The notes: a model not told the origin generated them from the letters alone. A stretch of 25,327 nt of DNA from CAWUIO01 sp963922455 (GCA_963922455.1 CAWUIO010000096.1:1-25327); one strand, 5' to 3'. Positions 16,206 to 24,937 are shown, counted from the stretch's first letter. Numbers and translations are program-made.

Positions 16206-17438
16206 ATGAATCGTATTATCGGTACATGTTGGAGCTTTCCGGGAGCAATGATTATTGGCTTTACCCTTTGGATGGGAGCTTGTAGCCCAGGTGAGGAAGA
16301 AAAAAGTCAAAGGTATCAAGGTTCCTACGAAAAGTTAAAACAAGCAGCTCAATTTCTGATTCAGCAACAAGCCCCAGATGGCGCTTGGCGTAGCCAGGTA
16401 CACGGTATTTTAAAAGAAGGGCAAGCTTACACTCCTTATGTATTAGAGACTTTACTCTCCTTGCCCGATTCGGTAGTTAAGGTTCCGGATACTACCTTAA
16501 GAATGGCCCGCTCGTTTATACTATCGCGTTTAGACTCACAAGGAGCCCTAGGCTTATCCGATCCCTTGGTATTAGAATACCCAAACTATGCCACTGCCTT
16601 TGCACTCAAGTGCTTAGTTAAACTAAAAATACCCGAAGATTCACTTCCTATTCGTCGCATGCAGCTTTATTTGCAAAAGCAACAGTTTGATACAGCCCGA
16701 GGGGTAAGCCTTGAAAATCCTGCTTATGGAGCTTGGGGTTTTGGTGAAACCAATCTTGGGTACGGCTACACAGGCCATGTAGATTTATCCCATACGCGTA
16801 AAGTGTTGGATGCTTTACGGGCCAGTGATTGGGAGCAGGAAAACACCTACCAAAAAGCCCGATGGTTTTTAAGCTACTCCCAAAAAAGACCAGAGGATTT
16901 GCGATGGCAGGGCACGAATGCCCATCTTCCCTCTGAAAAATATGCGGATGGTGGTTTTTACTATTCTCCCGTTTTAAGTGGGGCCAACAAAGCCGGTGTC
17001 TTGGATACTCAAGTAGAACTGCCTATCTATCGAAGTTATGCTACGGCCACTTGCGAAGGCTTATTAGCTTTAATAGCTTGTGGCTATCAAGGGCAAGATC
17101 CGGAAGTACAAGATGTAATTAAGTGGATGCGCAATAATGCCCAATTCCCATACCCAGCCGGCATATCCCCCAAAGACCCTGGACAATGGCACCAAACCCT
17201 AGCCTTGTATCATATGTCTATTTGGGCCGAGGCTGCTTATACAGTTCATTTGGAAGGAAACTGGCCAGAAGATATTTTAGGGGAATTGCCTGTATACCGG
17301 AGCAAATCGGGCAGTTATTTCAATCAGGATGGGGCCCGAAATAAGGAAAACGACCCAATTTTGGGTACTTGTTTGGCTATTCGAGCCCTTTGGGGATCTT
17401 TGCAAGAATTACATTGGAGAATTAATCAGGCTTTGTAA
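16206..17438 (+). CDS. Alpha/alpha-toroid lipoprotein (squalene-cyclase/prenyltransferase-like), toroid 2
   Basis: 410 aa. The N-terminal hydrophobic stretch ends in LWMGAC (Cys26), a likely lipidation site. QW-like repeats include FLIQQQAPDGAWRSQ (50-64), LSRLDSQGALGLSD, NPAYGAWGFGETN, KYADGGFYYSP and GSYFNQDGA. Toroid-type helices (YATAFALKCLVKL; YATATCEGLLALIACG; TCLAIRALWGSL) separate them. The fold assignment is reasonable. No DxDD motif is seen, so cyclase activity is doubtful; toroids without it also serve as peptide-, glycan- or lipid-binding scaffolds. The neighbouring glycosyltransferase starts 2 nt after this stop codon, so translational coupling and a joint role are likely. It resembles toroid 1 in architecture rather than in clear sequence identity. 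Confidence 0.75.
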   Translation: MNRIIGTCWSFPGAMIIGFTLWMGACSPGEEEKSQRYQGSYEKLKQAAQFLIQQQAPDGAWRSQVHGILKEGQAYTPYVLETLLSLPDSVVKVPDTTLRMARSFILSRLDSQGALGLSDPLVLEYPNYATAFALKCLVKLKIPEDSLPIRRMQLYLQKQQFDTARGVSLENPAYGAWGFGETNLGYGYTGHVDLSHTRKVLDALRASDWEQENTYQKARWFLSYSQKRPEDLRWQGTNAHLPSEKYADGGFYYSPVLSGANKAGVLDTQVELPIYRSYATATCEGLLALIACGYQGQDPEVQDVIKWMRNNAQFPYPAGISPKDPGQWHQTLALYHMSIWAEAAYTVHLEGNWPEDILGELPVYRSKSGSYFNQDGARNKENDPILGTCLAIRALWGSLQELHWRINQAL

Positions 17439-17440
17439 AC

Positions 17441-18559
17441 ATGGGATACCTTACAATTTTATGGAGTTTAAGTTGCCTGGGCTTGATTTTGTATGACCTG
17501 CTTATTCATATGAGGGTTCTCTACTACCAGGAGCCTCAACATGCAGAAGATGATAAAGCACTAGAAGGAGTAAGTATTATAATTTGCGCGCACAATGAAG
17601 CCATACACCTTCCCAAATTAATTCCTATCCTTCTCAAACAAAACTATCCAGTGTTTGAAGTACTTTTGGTAGATGACCGCTCTACCGATGATAGTCCCCA
17701 GATTATGGCCCAATGGAAAGCGCAGGATACACGCTTTCGCTACATCCGGATTGACCAGCCGCCCGAAGGGATTAATCCCAAAAAATTCGCATTAAGTCAG
17801 GGCATAGAAGAAGCAAGATACGATTTTTTACTTTTAACCGATGCAGATTGTATTCCGGCGAGTGAGCGATGGATACAGCAAATGCAGGGACAAATGGGGG
17901 AGGGTAAAAAAATTGTTTTGGGATTTTCTCCTTACTTTAAGCATAAAACGTTTTTAAATGCGTTTATCCAGTATGAGACTTCTTTGACCGCCTTTCAATA
18001 TTCTTCCTACACTTTGTCTGGTTTCCCGTATATGGGAGTAGGAAGGAATTTAGCGTACCGCAAAAGTTTATTTAAAGAATCTAGGGGCTTTTTACACCAC
18101 GAACACATCACGGGAGGGGATGATGACCTATTTGTATCCCAAGTTAGCCATTCGGATAATTATTCCATAAGTCTGCATCCCAACAGTTTGACGTTTTCAT
18201 ATCCCAAAGAATCTTGGAAGACTTGGTTCCGCCAGAAAATTAGGCATATCTCTGTGGGCATGTATTATCCGGTACAGTATAAGTTGCTCTTGGGAGCATA
18301 CATCATGTTACGCAGCATTTTCTGGATTGGATACGTTATTTTACGTTTCTACGCCGATTTGGATAATTTTACCCTATTTTTGGATGTAATGTTCCTTACC
18401 AGACTAGTGATACATTGTGCGATTTTGTACCGTTTTCAGCGTAAACTAGAAGGTAGCCTGTCGGGGCTTAGCTTGGTAATTTTTGATTTTCTGTACGTAT
18501 TCTATATTTTTATAATCGGACTGTCCGTCTTAGGAATAAAAAAAATTAAATGGGAGTAG
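17441..18559 (+). CDS. Membrane glycosyltransferase, family 2
   Basis: 372 aa. One N-terminal membrane helix (about 4-22) precedes a GT-A catalytic domain: VSIIICAHNE (44-53), VDDRSTD (77-83, nucleotide-sugar binding), TDADC (133-137, the metal-binding DxD), and GGDDDLF (225-231, the likely catalytic base region). RQKIRH (264-269) stands where processive family members have Q-x-x-R-W. About three C-terminal hydrophobic segments follow (about 284-303, 311-330 and 341-365), as in inner-membrane transferases that elongate or transfer sugars to lipid carriers. The donor and acceptor cannot be told from sequence. The gene begins 2 nt after toroid 2 and its last 10 nt overlap the sigma-factor gene. 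Confidence 0.9.
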   Translation: MGYLTILWSLSCLGLILYDLLIHMRVLYYQEPQHAEDDKALEGVSIIICAHNEAIHLPKLIPILLKQNYPVFEVLLVDDRSTDDSPQIMAQWKAQDTRFRYIRIDQPPEGINPKKFALSQGIEEARYDFLLLTDADCIPASERWIQQMQGQMGEGKKIVLGFSPYFKHKTFLNAFIQYETSLTAFQYSSYTLSGFPYMGVGRNLAYRKSLFKESRGFLHHEHITGGDDDLFVSQVSHSDNYSISLHPNSLTFSYPKESWKTWFRQKIRHISVGMYYPVQYKLLLGAYIMLRSIFWIGYVILRFYADLDNFTLFLDVMFLTRLVIHCAILYRFQRKLEGSLSGLSLVIFDFLYVFYIFIIGLSVLGIKKIKWE

Positions 18560-19164
18560 AAAATAAGAAAAAGTTTTCGGAGAAGGCACTCAAAGATTTT
18601 GAGCTAATCGATAAAGCTCGGGAGAACAACGATGAGAAAGCCTATGCCGAATTGATGGAGCGATATCGTAAGCCCTTGTATCACACCATGTTAAAAATGG
18701 TGAAAAATACAGATGATGCGGAGGATCTTACCATTGAGGCTTTTGCCAAAGCCTTCCGGGGTTTGGCCAAATTCAAAAAAGAATACACCTTTAGTACCTG
18801 GTTGTTTCGGATTGCCACCAATAACTGTATTGATTTTATCCGCAAGAAAAAGTTGGAGACTTTAAGTATTAACTCCTCTTTTAAAGATGATAGTGGAGAG
18901 GAAGTTGCCATAGATATTCGCGATCATAACCTTGATCCCCAAGAACGTGCCATTAAGACTCAAAAAGTGGAATTGATGCAAATGATTGTTACTAAATTGC
19001 CTCATAAGTATCAAAGACTAGTCGAATTGCGCTACTTTAAGGAGTACTCGTATGACGAAATTGCCAAAAAGATTGAGATCCCTCTTGGGACTGTCAAGGC
19101 GCAATTACACCGTGCCAAGGAATTACTCTTTGACATGATCAAAGACAAACGCGAAATTATTTAA
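18550..19164 (+). CDS. ECF-type RNA polymerase sigma factor
   Basis: 204 aa. Region 2 spans about residues 25-100 (AYAELMERYRKPLYHTMLKM, the DDAEDLTIEAFAKAF helix and TFSTWLFRIATNNCIDFIRK). After an acidic linker comes region 4, at about 145-198 (LPHKYQRLVELRYFKEYSYD, then a helix-turn-helix EIAKKIEIPLGTVKAQLHRA). Region 3 is absent, which defines the ECF group. It redirects RNA polymerase to specific promoters. Its start lies inside the end of the glycosyltransferase gene (ATGGGAGTAG holds both start and stop), implying coupled translation. No anti-sigma gene is adjacent, so its control and its targets are unknown. Confidence 0.95.
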   Translation: MGVENKKKFSEKALKDFELIDKARENNDEKAYAELMERYRKPLYHTMLKMVKNTDDAEDLTIEAFAKAFRGLAKFKKEYTFSTWLFRIATNNCIDFIRKKKLETLSINSSFKDDSGEEVAIDIRDHNLDPQERAIKTQKVELMQMIVTKLPHKYQRLVELRYFKEYSYDEIAKKIEIPLGTVKAQLHRAKELLFDMIKDKREII

Positions 19165-19268
19165 GGACTTTCTTATTCTTTTGGCCTATTCACACAATTT
19201 ACTTTACAATTTCTTGACTACCCCCTACATTTTTACTTACTTGCTGGTATAAATTAACCCTTAAGATT

Positions 19269-20264
19269 ATGCGGTGGTTTTCCCTGTTTGCTTTGTCTTT
19301 GCTTATCAATTGTAATGGCTCGGGAAAATCATCCGCTGCTTTGGAAGACCTTGGCCCTTCAGATAGCTTGTCTCCAGATTTAGGAAAGGCAAGCTCCGCT
19401 CCCCCCAAAAATTACCATAAAATTATTGTAATTGGTTCTGCCCTGACCGAGCTTGTCATTGCCTTGGGCGATTCTAACAAGATCATCGCAACCGACCGCA
19501 GCCACCCCCGCTACCCCCATATGGATCTACCTCGAGTAGGCTATGAGGCAACCCTTAGGCCAGACTACTTAATTCAGCAAGGCCCTGATTTGGTTCTTTC
19601 TGATACGGAGGGTAGCCCAAGCGCCATTATTGAGGAAGTCAAGAAAAAACCCGGCATTGATTATGTCACATTTACTTCTCCCAATACCATCGAGAGTTTA
19701 AAAAGCTGGGTAAGCGATGTAGGGCAATTTCTCCAAAGAGAGGCAGAGGCCAAAAACTTGATTGCCGACATCGAGAAAAATATGAATAAGGTGCAGGCCC
19801 TCTTGGATGACCGAAAAGACTCAAGCTCTGTGGTGTATATTCACGCGGCCGGAGTAGAAACCCTGCTGGCAGCTGGGGCAAATACACCTATGGACGCCAT
19901 CATCCGTGTCTCTGGAGCAAAAAATGCCTTTGAGGAGTTTATTGACCTTCAACGCATTAACCCAGAAGATATGCTCTACTACAATCCCATCTTTATCTTG
20001 ATGAACCAAAGTAGTGGCAAACGACTTTATGGGAAAATGTATAACTCCCCCGTTTTACTAAACTCCCATGCTTACCGGATGGGCCGGTTGATCATCCTTC
20101 CCGATTACGAACTCAATTATGTGGGCATATACACGCCCCAAACGGCGATTACCCTAGCCGAAAAGTACTACACCCCTACCTATTTTGCCCCTCTTCCCTC
20201 AGCCCCTCCCGAAGAAGTTCCCTCCGATAGGTCCAAAGTGAGCAAAGAGGAAATTGTTCAGTAA
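19269..20264 (+). CDS. Heme-type ABC transporter substrate-binding lipoprotein (HmuT-like)
   Basis: 331 aa. A short signal (MRWFSLFALSLLINC) ends at Cys15, probably lipidated although Asn at -1 is unusual. A Ser/Pro-rich linker follows to about residue 50. The periplasmic binding fold (PF01497) shows KIIVIGSALTELVIALG, then IIATDRSHPRYPH with LPRVGYEATLRPDYLIQQGP and DLVLSDTEG, a pattern closest to HmuT/BtuF-type hemin or corrinoid binders. The C-terminal lobe has VVYIHAAGVETLLAAG, NTPMDAIIRVSGAKNAF and INPEDML. No permease or ATPase gene is in the window, so partners must lie elsewhere. It starts 104 nt after the sigma-factor gene and probably has its own promoter. Confidence 0.85.
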   Translation: MRWFSLFALSLLINCNGSGKSSAALEDLGPSDSLSPDLGKASSAPPKNYHKIIVIGSALTELVIALGDSNKIIATDRSHPRYPHMDLPRVGYEATLRPDYLIQQGPDLVLSDTEGSPSAIIEEVKKKPGIDYVTFTSPNTIESLKSWVSDVGQFLQREAEAKNLIADIEKNMNKVQALLDDRKDSSSVVYIHAAGVETLLAAGANTPMDAIIRVSGAKNAFEEFIDLQRINPEDMLYYNPIFILMNQSSGKRLYGKMYNSPVLLNSHAYRMGRLIILPDYELNYVGIYTPQTAITLAEKYYTPTYFAPLPSAPPEEVPSDRSKVSKEEIVQ

Positions 20265-20369
20265 GCGATTTGGGGTGTTCTTTGCCTCTAATTTTACAGC
20301 CAAACTTTTCAATTGAACTAGACAACCGGTCAGAATAAGTTCTTTCAAACGGTATTGCCCGGATTGGGA

Positions 20370-20816
20370 CTAACTATACAATTCAATTTGTCGGGCATGT
20401 AAATCCAGGAGGAGGTATTCGGGTATACCGGCTTGGGCATAAAGGGGGGCTTTAATATCCCGGTCGTAGTTTATGGAAGGGTCTGCTACCCCAATTAGGC
20501 AAAAAATGTCCCCAGGCTCAGGGTAATCATCCTCGTAGAAAATTTCCTTGGGTTGTAAAAGGGCGAGGTTAGGTTCGGGTTGCGAATATTCATCGAGTAA
20601 GATCGGGTTTTGTACACTCAGGATTACTTTTTCGCTCAAGAGCTGATAAAAAAAAACTAAACGGTTTACTAGGCCAGTATGCCTTTATCCCGCAGGGCCC
20701 ATATTCATGATTTTTCCAAGAATTAATTCAATACCTTTTTCTGGAAGAATACCATACTTTCTCATTTGCTGGTAATCGGCAGCGCTAAGCCATCGGATGT
20801 CCAGCTCGATAGCCAC
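20370..20816 (-). pseudogene. Uma2-family endonuclease remnant with an internal stop
   Basis: Read on the minus strand from a GTG at 20814-20816, the frame encodes RWLSAADYQQMRKYGILPEK with IELILGKIMNMGPAG, then TAA (20685-20687), then RHTGLVNRL and continues without frame change through SVQNPILLDEYSQPEPNLAL and AGIPEYLLLDLHARQIELYS to a stop. This is the typical Uma2 (DUF820) sequence, in which the position of the TAA normally carries an ordinary residue between the MxPxG and RH parts. One base change (for example AAA to TAA) explains the stop. The C-terminus is also short by roughly 35 residues against usual members of about 185 aa. No in-frame ATG precedes the domain. It is therefore a decaying copy; an 89-aa downstream fragment could still be translated from an internal ATG at 20637-20639. 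Confidence 0.8.
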
Positions 20817-21371
20817 TTTTTGCTCAATAGGATATATTTAAATGTAAAAAAAGCCTAAAGACCTGGCCTCTTCCAAGCTTAGCGTCAAGGGCCAAGGATA
20901 AGCCAGGGATTGTGGCTTGAGTTGTGAAGGTTTTAGCGAGGCCCTCATAGCTATCATTTTAGCGAAAAAATACAGATAAGAGGGCATTATAGGCTCCAAA
21001 AGATAGGGACACAATACCATGTTGTCAGAGCCTCGAGTTAAGCGTACAGAAGACGCAGCTTGCCATAAGACAGAAGGTTTATTCTCACGGCCGATACGAC
21101 AAGAATGACTTATATTATCTAAGAAACTGTTTGTGTTTATTTTTTGTCGGCGAAAAGGGCCAGTTTGGGGTTCTGATGAAATAAACAATGAGCGCATAGC
21201 AGCGCTATGGGCGAGGAATTTGATGAAATCAGGTTCCCGAAATGGCTCTTTGCAGCCCAACACAATTAAATTTAAACAGTTTCTAAATGCCTTGTGATAG
21301 CTTATGAACAGAGTTTTTATAACTTGGCCATTCAACAAAGTCCCAACTTCCGATTCTCGGCTCCGTTTTCC
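20817..21371. other. Degenerate region without a confident gene
   Basis: Between the Uma2 remnant and repeat copy 5. A minus-strand frame of 166 codons is open across 20838-21338, but it spans the inverted-repeat element, has no recognisable domain, and its composition does not resemble the neighbouring genes. The region looks like accumulated remnants. Confidence 0.4.
21122..21284. mobile_element. Possible MITE-like element, 163 bp
   Basis: AGAAACTGTTTGTGTTTA (21122-21139) and, inverted, TAAATTTAAACAGTTTCT (21267-21284) match at 15 of 18 positions (AGAAACTGTTTnnnTTTA), like short terminal inverted repeats. The interior contains no credible gene. A clear target-site duplication is not visible. 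It lies in a decayed region beside a pseudogene. Two unrelated binding sites are an alternative reading. Confidence 0.4.
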
Positions 21372-21505
21372 GGCTTAGGGATAGAGCGGCATGTTTGAGC
21401 TCGTGTTGGCCCAGCGGGGAAAGGCAGCGAGTAGCGAAAGCCCGGCCCGCGCCCGCCAGGATGTTTTACTTTAAACCAGTTTTTTTTTAAGCGCGGGCAA
21501 GCCCC
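21372..21505 (+). repeat. 130-bp structured intergenic repeat, copy 5 (GGCTT/AAGCC subfamily)
   Basis: The inner stem is GCCCGCGC/GCGCGGGC, one pair longer than in copies 4 and 6 because both sides changed (A to G on the left, G to C on the right). The terminal pair is GGCTT/AAGCC. It ends 13 bp before the stop codon position of the minus-strand caspase gene, so it opens that gene's 3' untranslated region. A run of nine T lies in the variable loop. Confidence 0.92.
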
Positions 21506-21518
21506 AAAAAACCATGAG

Positions 21519-24500
21519 CTACCAAACTTGAAAGTCATTAATCAGGTTCTCGATCCGAGAAGTAGGTTGTTGTCTCCCATTAGTAAGTTTGGGTACTTCA
21601 GACTGCAAAAAGCGCTGAAGTTCAGATAAGTAAATCTTTTGATCCTTGTTTTGATCGGCCGTGCCGTTGCGAAGCCCATGGAGAAGGCAGTACGTAAACA
21701 CCCCATTTTTCCACTCGTCGCCCTCTAAGGCATACTCCAAACCACCGGCGCTGGCAATAACTGTGGCCCCTGTACCCCGACGCAGGTCGGCAAAAACTTC
21801 TTTCATCAGGGCAAAAGAGTTTTTGAGTCCCACTTGTTTTAAAGAGCCCACGTCGAAGTCTAGGTCTAGTTCGTCCACGTCCTGGTCTTCCTCGATGGTT
21901 TGATCTTGCTCACCAAAACCGCGGGCCCGTAGCGAACCCGCCTGGGTGTTTTGCGCCAGGGCTACTTCATCCTCCTTGTCTAGCTCCCCCGAATGGCAGG
22001 CATCAATCAAGAGCATTTTATTGCGGGCCGGGATGCCATCGAGTAAGGATTCCAACTCAAAATAGGGAAGCCCCCGGCGGGAGGGATTCGGGAAGTCGAC
22101 ATCGTGCGTGGCCAGGTAATAGTCTTGATTTTGGTCCAGGAGACCGTGACTGGCCACAAAGATCACCACGTGGTCATCTACTTGGGTATTTTCAAGCTTG
22201 GCTTTGAGGCGGGCCACATTCTCGAGGGTAACTTGCTCGTCGTATAAGGTGTCAATTTGCAACTCTGTAAATTGATCGCCCGAGGGGTAGCTCATAAATT
22301 CTTTAACCAAATCCTGGGCATCTTTGCGAGCATATTGCAGGTTCATTTTCTTATCGGCAAAGCTAGAGACTCCCAGCGCAATAAGATGTCTTCTGACCGG
22401 GCTGGGTTGGCCATCATAATTTACCTCAAAGCTTTGGCGGAGAGACTCGTTGCCATTGCTATTGAGTACCGAGATTTTGATTTGGTTTTTGCCATTAGAG
22501 AGAGGGATGCGTATTTTTTGGCGAATTTTCAATTTCTTCTGCTTTTTCAAATCCGAGCCCTGTCGTCCGTGGATGGGTACATCGTTGACCGAGACCAGCA
22601 AGCGGTCTAAAGGAAATTGAGCATCCGAGGCTTCCACTTCCAGCGTAATTTCTTTTTCGGATACACTGATAGGGAAGTCCCACTGGGCCAGTTTGATCTC
22701 GGGCAAACGAAAATCTTTTTGAAATTGCTCTGGCTTATAGTTTAATCGTTTGATCCGTTTTAGGTAGGCCTTACGCAGTACCTCAATGATTTCGGGAGAG
22801 GCATAACCTATGCGTTCCAGGACGATATCGGGGCGATTAAATTGTAAATCAAATTGGTCAAAGGGATAGATTTTTTCGCCAATCCGAAAAGCGAGCCCAT
22901 TGGCCCCCTGCTTCGTGGTCATATAATACAAATCGGGGGTGGTCATGATAAAATCTTCCTCATTAAGGGCAATCAAGGTAACCAGGAGATCCCCACTCTG
23001 GATGTCCCAAAGTTTGATGGAGCCGTCCAAGCTTCCGCTAGCCAGGAGCCTTTGGTCGGGACTAAGGGCCAAGGCGCTCACTTGGTCTTCGTGCCCTAGG
23101 AGTCTTCGGGTGATAGCGTAGTTGGCCTGGGTATCACGATAGAAGATGGTATCCAAATAAGAGCTTATGAGATAGCGCCCATCGGCCGTAAAGATTAGGT
23201 TTTCTTCAGCGCGGCGGGCCAATTCCTGGATTTCTTCGCCGGTCTCGGCGTTTCTGAGGTAGAGGTAGCCTTCTTGGGTGATGAGGTGATTTTTTTTGGG
23301 GTGAAAGGCCATTTCCCAGGCGTAGCCTCCGATTTCTAGTGAGGGAAGTTCTTGGTATGTATCCGCATCCCAAGGTTTTATTTCTTTGAACCCTCCGGCA
23401 TAAATGATTTTTCCCTGGGGGCCTAGGGCTACACTGCGGGTGGCCAGGCGGGCGGGCCCCAGGTCTTTTTGAACCTCTCCGGTCAAGGGATTTAATACTT
23501 TAATGTAATGGGTATTGAGTACCATTTTATTGCCAAGGGGTGAAAATTGCAAATTGTCCCGCTCCTTTGCCCGCTCAAAAACCCGGTTTTTTAAGGCTCC
23601 TGTTTGGGTATCCCAGACAAATACGGCACTTTGGGTGGCATTGAGCAGGCTTTTATCTTCGGGGCCAAATACAACCGAAGAGTAAATATCCCCGCGCTTA
23701 GAAAAAGTGCCATCGAGAAAGTTGCGAATGCCTTCTGTGTCGCCTAAAGACCAGATATTGGTAGGGCGGCCTTGGTTACCACTGGCCAAGTAGCCATTTT
23801 CCTGGCTAAAATTTAGGGAGATTACCTTGCCTGGGTAACCCTTGATCTGGCGGAGTAGGGTGCCGGTTTTGGCATTGAATAGTTTGATGACAAACTGGTC
23901 GTTTTTGTCCAAGCCCGCAATACCAATGAGCGTGCCGCTGGGGTCATAGGTAGCGGTACTGATGGAGTTGGCTACGTCGGGTAAAATACGATTAACCCCA
24001 CTTTTTAAATCTTGTATGCGGATATCTCCTCCGCAACCGGTAAAAACCTCCTCTTGCTTCGGACTGATAAGGCAGGGACAAGGCGTCCCGGTACCGATTC
24101 CTTCGGTTTCTGTGATACTCTCCAGGCTTTGGGCATCGCGTTCTACAATTTTACCCATCGAGCCGGTATGTAGAAAAGTTTTGCCATCAGGACGATAGGC
24201 CAGGGTTTGGGCGAGTGATTCCGTTCCTTTTACATCCACGGAGCGAATGAGCTCTAATTCTGGATAACTCAGAAGTATGATATCCTTATGGGCCGTGCCC
24301 AGCAATACTTGAGGGAGTTTGGGGTGGAAGGCGGCGTGCTCAACCGTATGTTTGATAATCAAGTCATTAAAAGCTTTCCCCTTGCCCGTTATTTCTTTGT
24401 AGAGACTTCGGTCGGCCACTTTCCAGATTTTAGCTTCTCGGTAGGTACCCGTAAGGAGCCATTGACCATCAGGGCTAAACACTAATGTCTCAATGGAATT

Positions 24501-24875
24501 ACTATGGGCTTTTTCTACTCGGAAGATTGCCTTTCCCTGCAACCAGTCCCAGTACACCAAATCTTGATCACTACGGTCGCCTCCGCTTATGAGTACTTTT
24601 CCATCGGGGCTAAAGGCCAAAGATTTTACCCCTTTTACGTGCGCGTGGATCTTTCGATAGGCTTTCCCGCTTTGTACATCCCAGAGAATAATCTTACCAT
24701 CGGCCCCTCCACTGGCAACATACCGGCCATCTGGGCTTACCGCAAGGCATAAGACTTCTTCGTAATGGCCCGATTGTACAACCAATTCGGCATCGAGCTC
24801 CTGTAATTGGGCAGTACTAGGGCAAAAAAATAGCAAACATGTTCCATAATATAGAAAGAGGGCTAGGTTTTTCAT
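21519..24875 (-). CDS. Exported WD40-caspase (peptidase C14-type) protein
   Basis: 1118 aa. The signal peptide is MKNLALFLYYGTCLLFFCPS, with cleavage near TAQ. Residues about 35-640 carry WD40 repeats forming probably two propellers (SPDGRYVASGGADGKIILWD at 47-66; GHEDQVSALALSPDQRLLAS at 596-615). Then come a conserved linker with QFDLQFNRPDIVLERIG (about 675-691) and an Ig-like beta region (about 735-825). The caspase domain (829-1118) has the catalytic dyad His910 in FVASHG and Cys960 in LLIDACHSG. An acidic insertion follows the Cys: SLRARG at 981-986, then a run of Asp/Glu at 993-1008. Caspase-fold enzymes of bacteria (orthocaspases) usually cut after Arg or Lys; specificity here is inferred. 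Periplasmic or surface location is expected. No partner gene is adjacent. Confidence 0.92.
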   Translation of the reverse strand: MKNLALFLYYGTCLLFFCPSTAQLQELDAELVVQSGHYEEVLCLAVSPDGRYVASGGADGKIILWDVQSGKAYRKIHAHVKGVKSLAFSPDGKVLISGGDRSDQDLVYWDWLQGKAIFRVEKAHSNSIETLVFSPDGQWLLTGTYREAKIWKVADRSLYKEITGKGKAFNDLIIKHTVEHAAFHPKLPQVLLGTAHKDIILLSYPELELIRSVDVKGTESLAQTLAYRPDGKTFLHTGSMGKIVERDAQSLESITETEGIGTGTPCPCLISPKQEEVFTGCGGDIRIQDLKSGVNRILPDVANSISTATYDPSGTLIGIAGLDKNDQFVIKLFNAKTGTLLRQIKGYPGKVISLNFSQENGYLASGNQGRPTNIWSLGDTEGIRNFLDGTFSKRGDIYSSVVFGPEDKSLLNATQSAVFVWDTQTGALKNRVFERAKERDNLQFSPLGNKMVLNTHYIKVLNPLTGEVQKDLGPARLATRSVALGPQGKIIYAGGFKEIKPWDADTYQELPSLEIGGYAWEMAFHPKKNHLITQEGYLYLRNAETGEEIQELARRAEENLIFTADGRYLISSYLDTIFYRDTQANYAITRRLLGHEDQVSALALSPDQRLLASGSLDGSIKLWDIQSGDLLVTLIALNEEDFIMTTPDLYYMTTKQGANGLAFRIGEKIYPFDQFDLQFNRPDIVLERIGYASPEIIEVLRKAYLKRIKRLNYKPEQFQKDFRLPEIKLAQWDFPISVSEKEITLEVEASDAQFPLDRLLVSVNDVPIHGRQGSDLKKQKKLKIRQKIRIPLSNGKNQIKISVLNSNGNESLRQSFEVNYDGQPSPVRRHLIALGVSSFADKKMNLQYARKDAQDLVKEFMSYPSGDQFTELQIDTLYDEQVTLENVARLKAKLENTQVDDHVVIFVASHGLLDQNQDYYLATHDVDFPNPSRRGLPYFELESLLDGIPARNKMLLIDACHSGELDKEDEVALAQNTQAGSLRARGFGEQDQTIEEDQDVDELDLDFDVGSLKQVGLKNSFALMKEVFADLRRGTGATVIASAGGLEYALEGDEWKNGVFTYCLLHGLRNGTADQNKDQKIYLSELQRFLQSEVPKLTNGRQQPTSRIENLINDFQVW

Positions 24876-24937
24876 CGCTTAAATGTGTTAGTTCCAGATT
24901 CGTATTTTTCAAATCCTGTTGTCAATAAGTATGTCTT

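Noticed and set aside
14852..17438. Active squalene-hopene cyclase genes for hopanoid synthesis
   Set aside because: Both proteins carry export or lipoprotein signals, are shorter than the usual 630 or more residues, and lack a visible DxDD motif; no other hopanoid genes are nearby.
20838..21338. Minus-strand open frame of 166 codons
   Set aside because: It crosses the possible MITE-like element, has no family resemblance and no convincing start context; more likely chance or remnant sequence.
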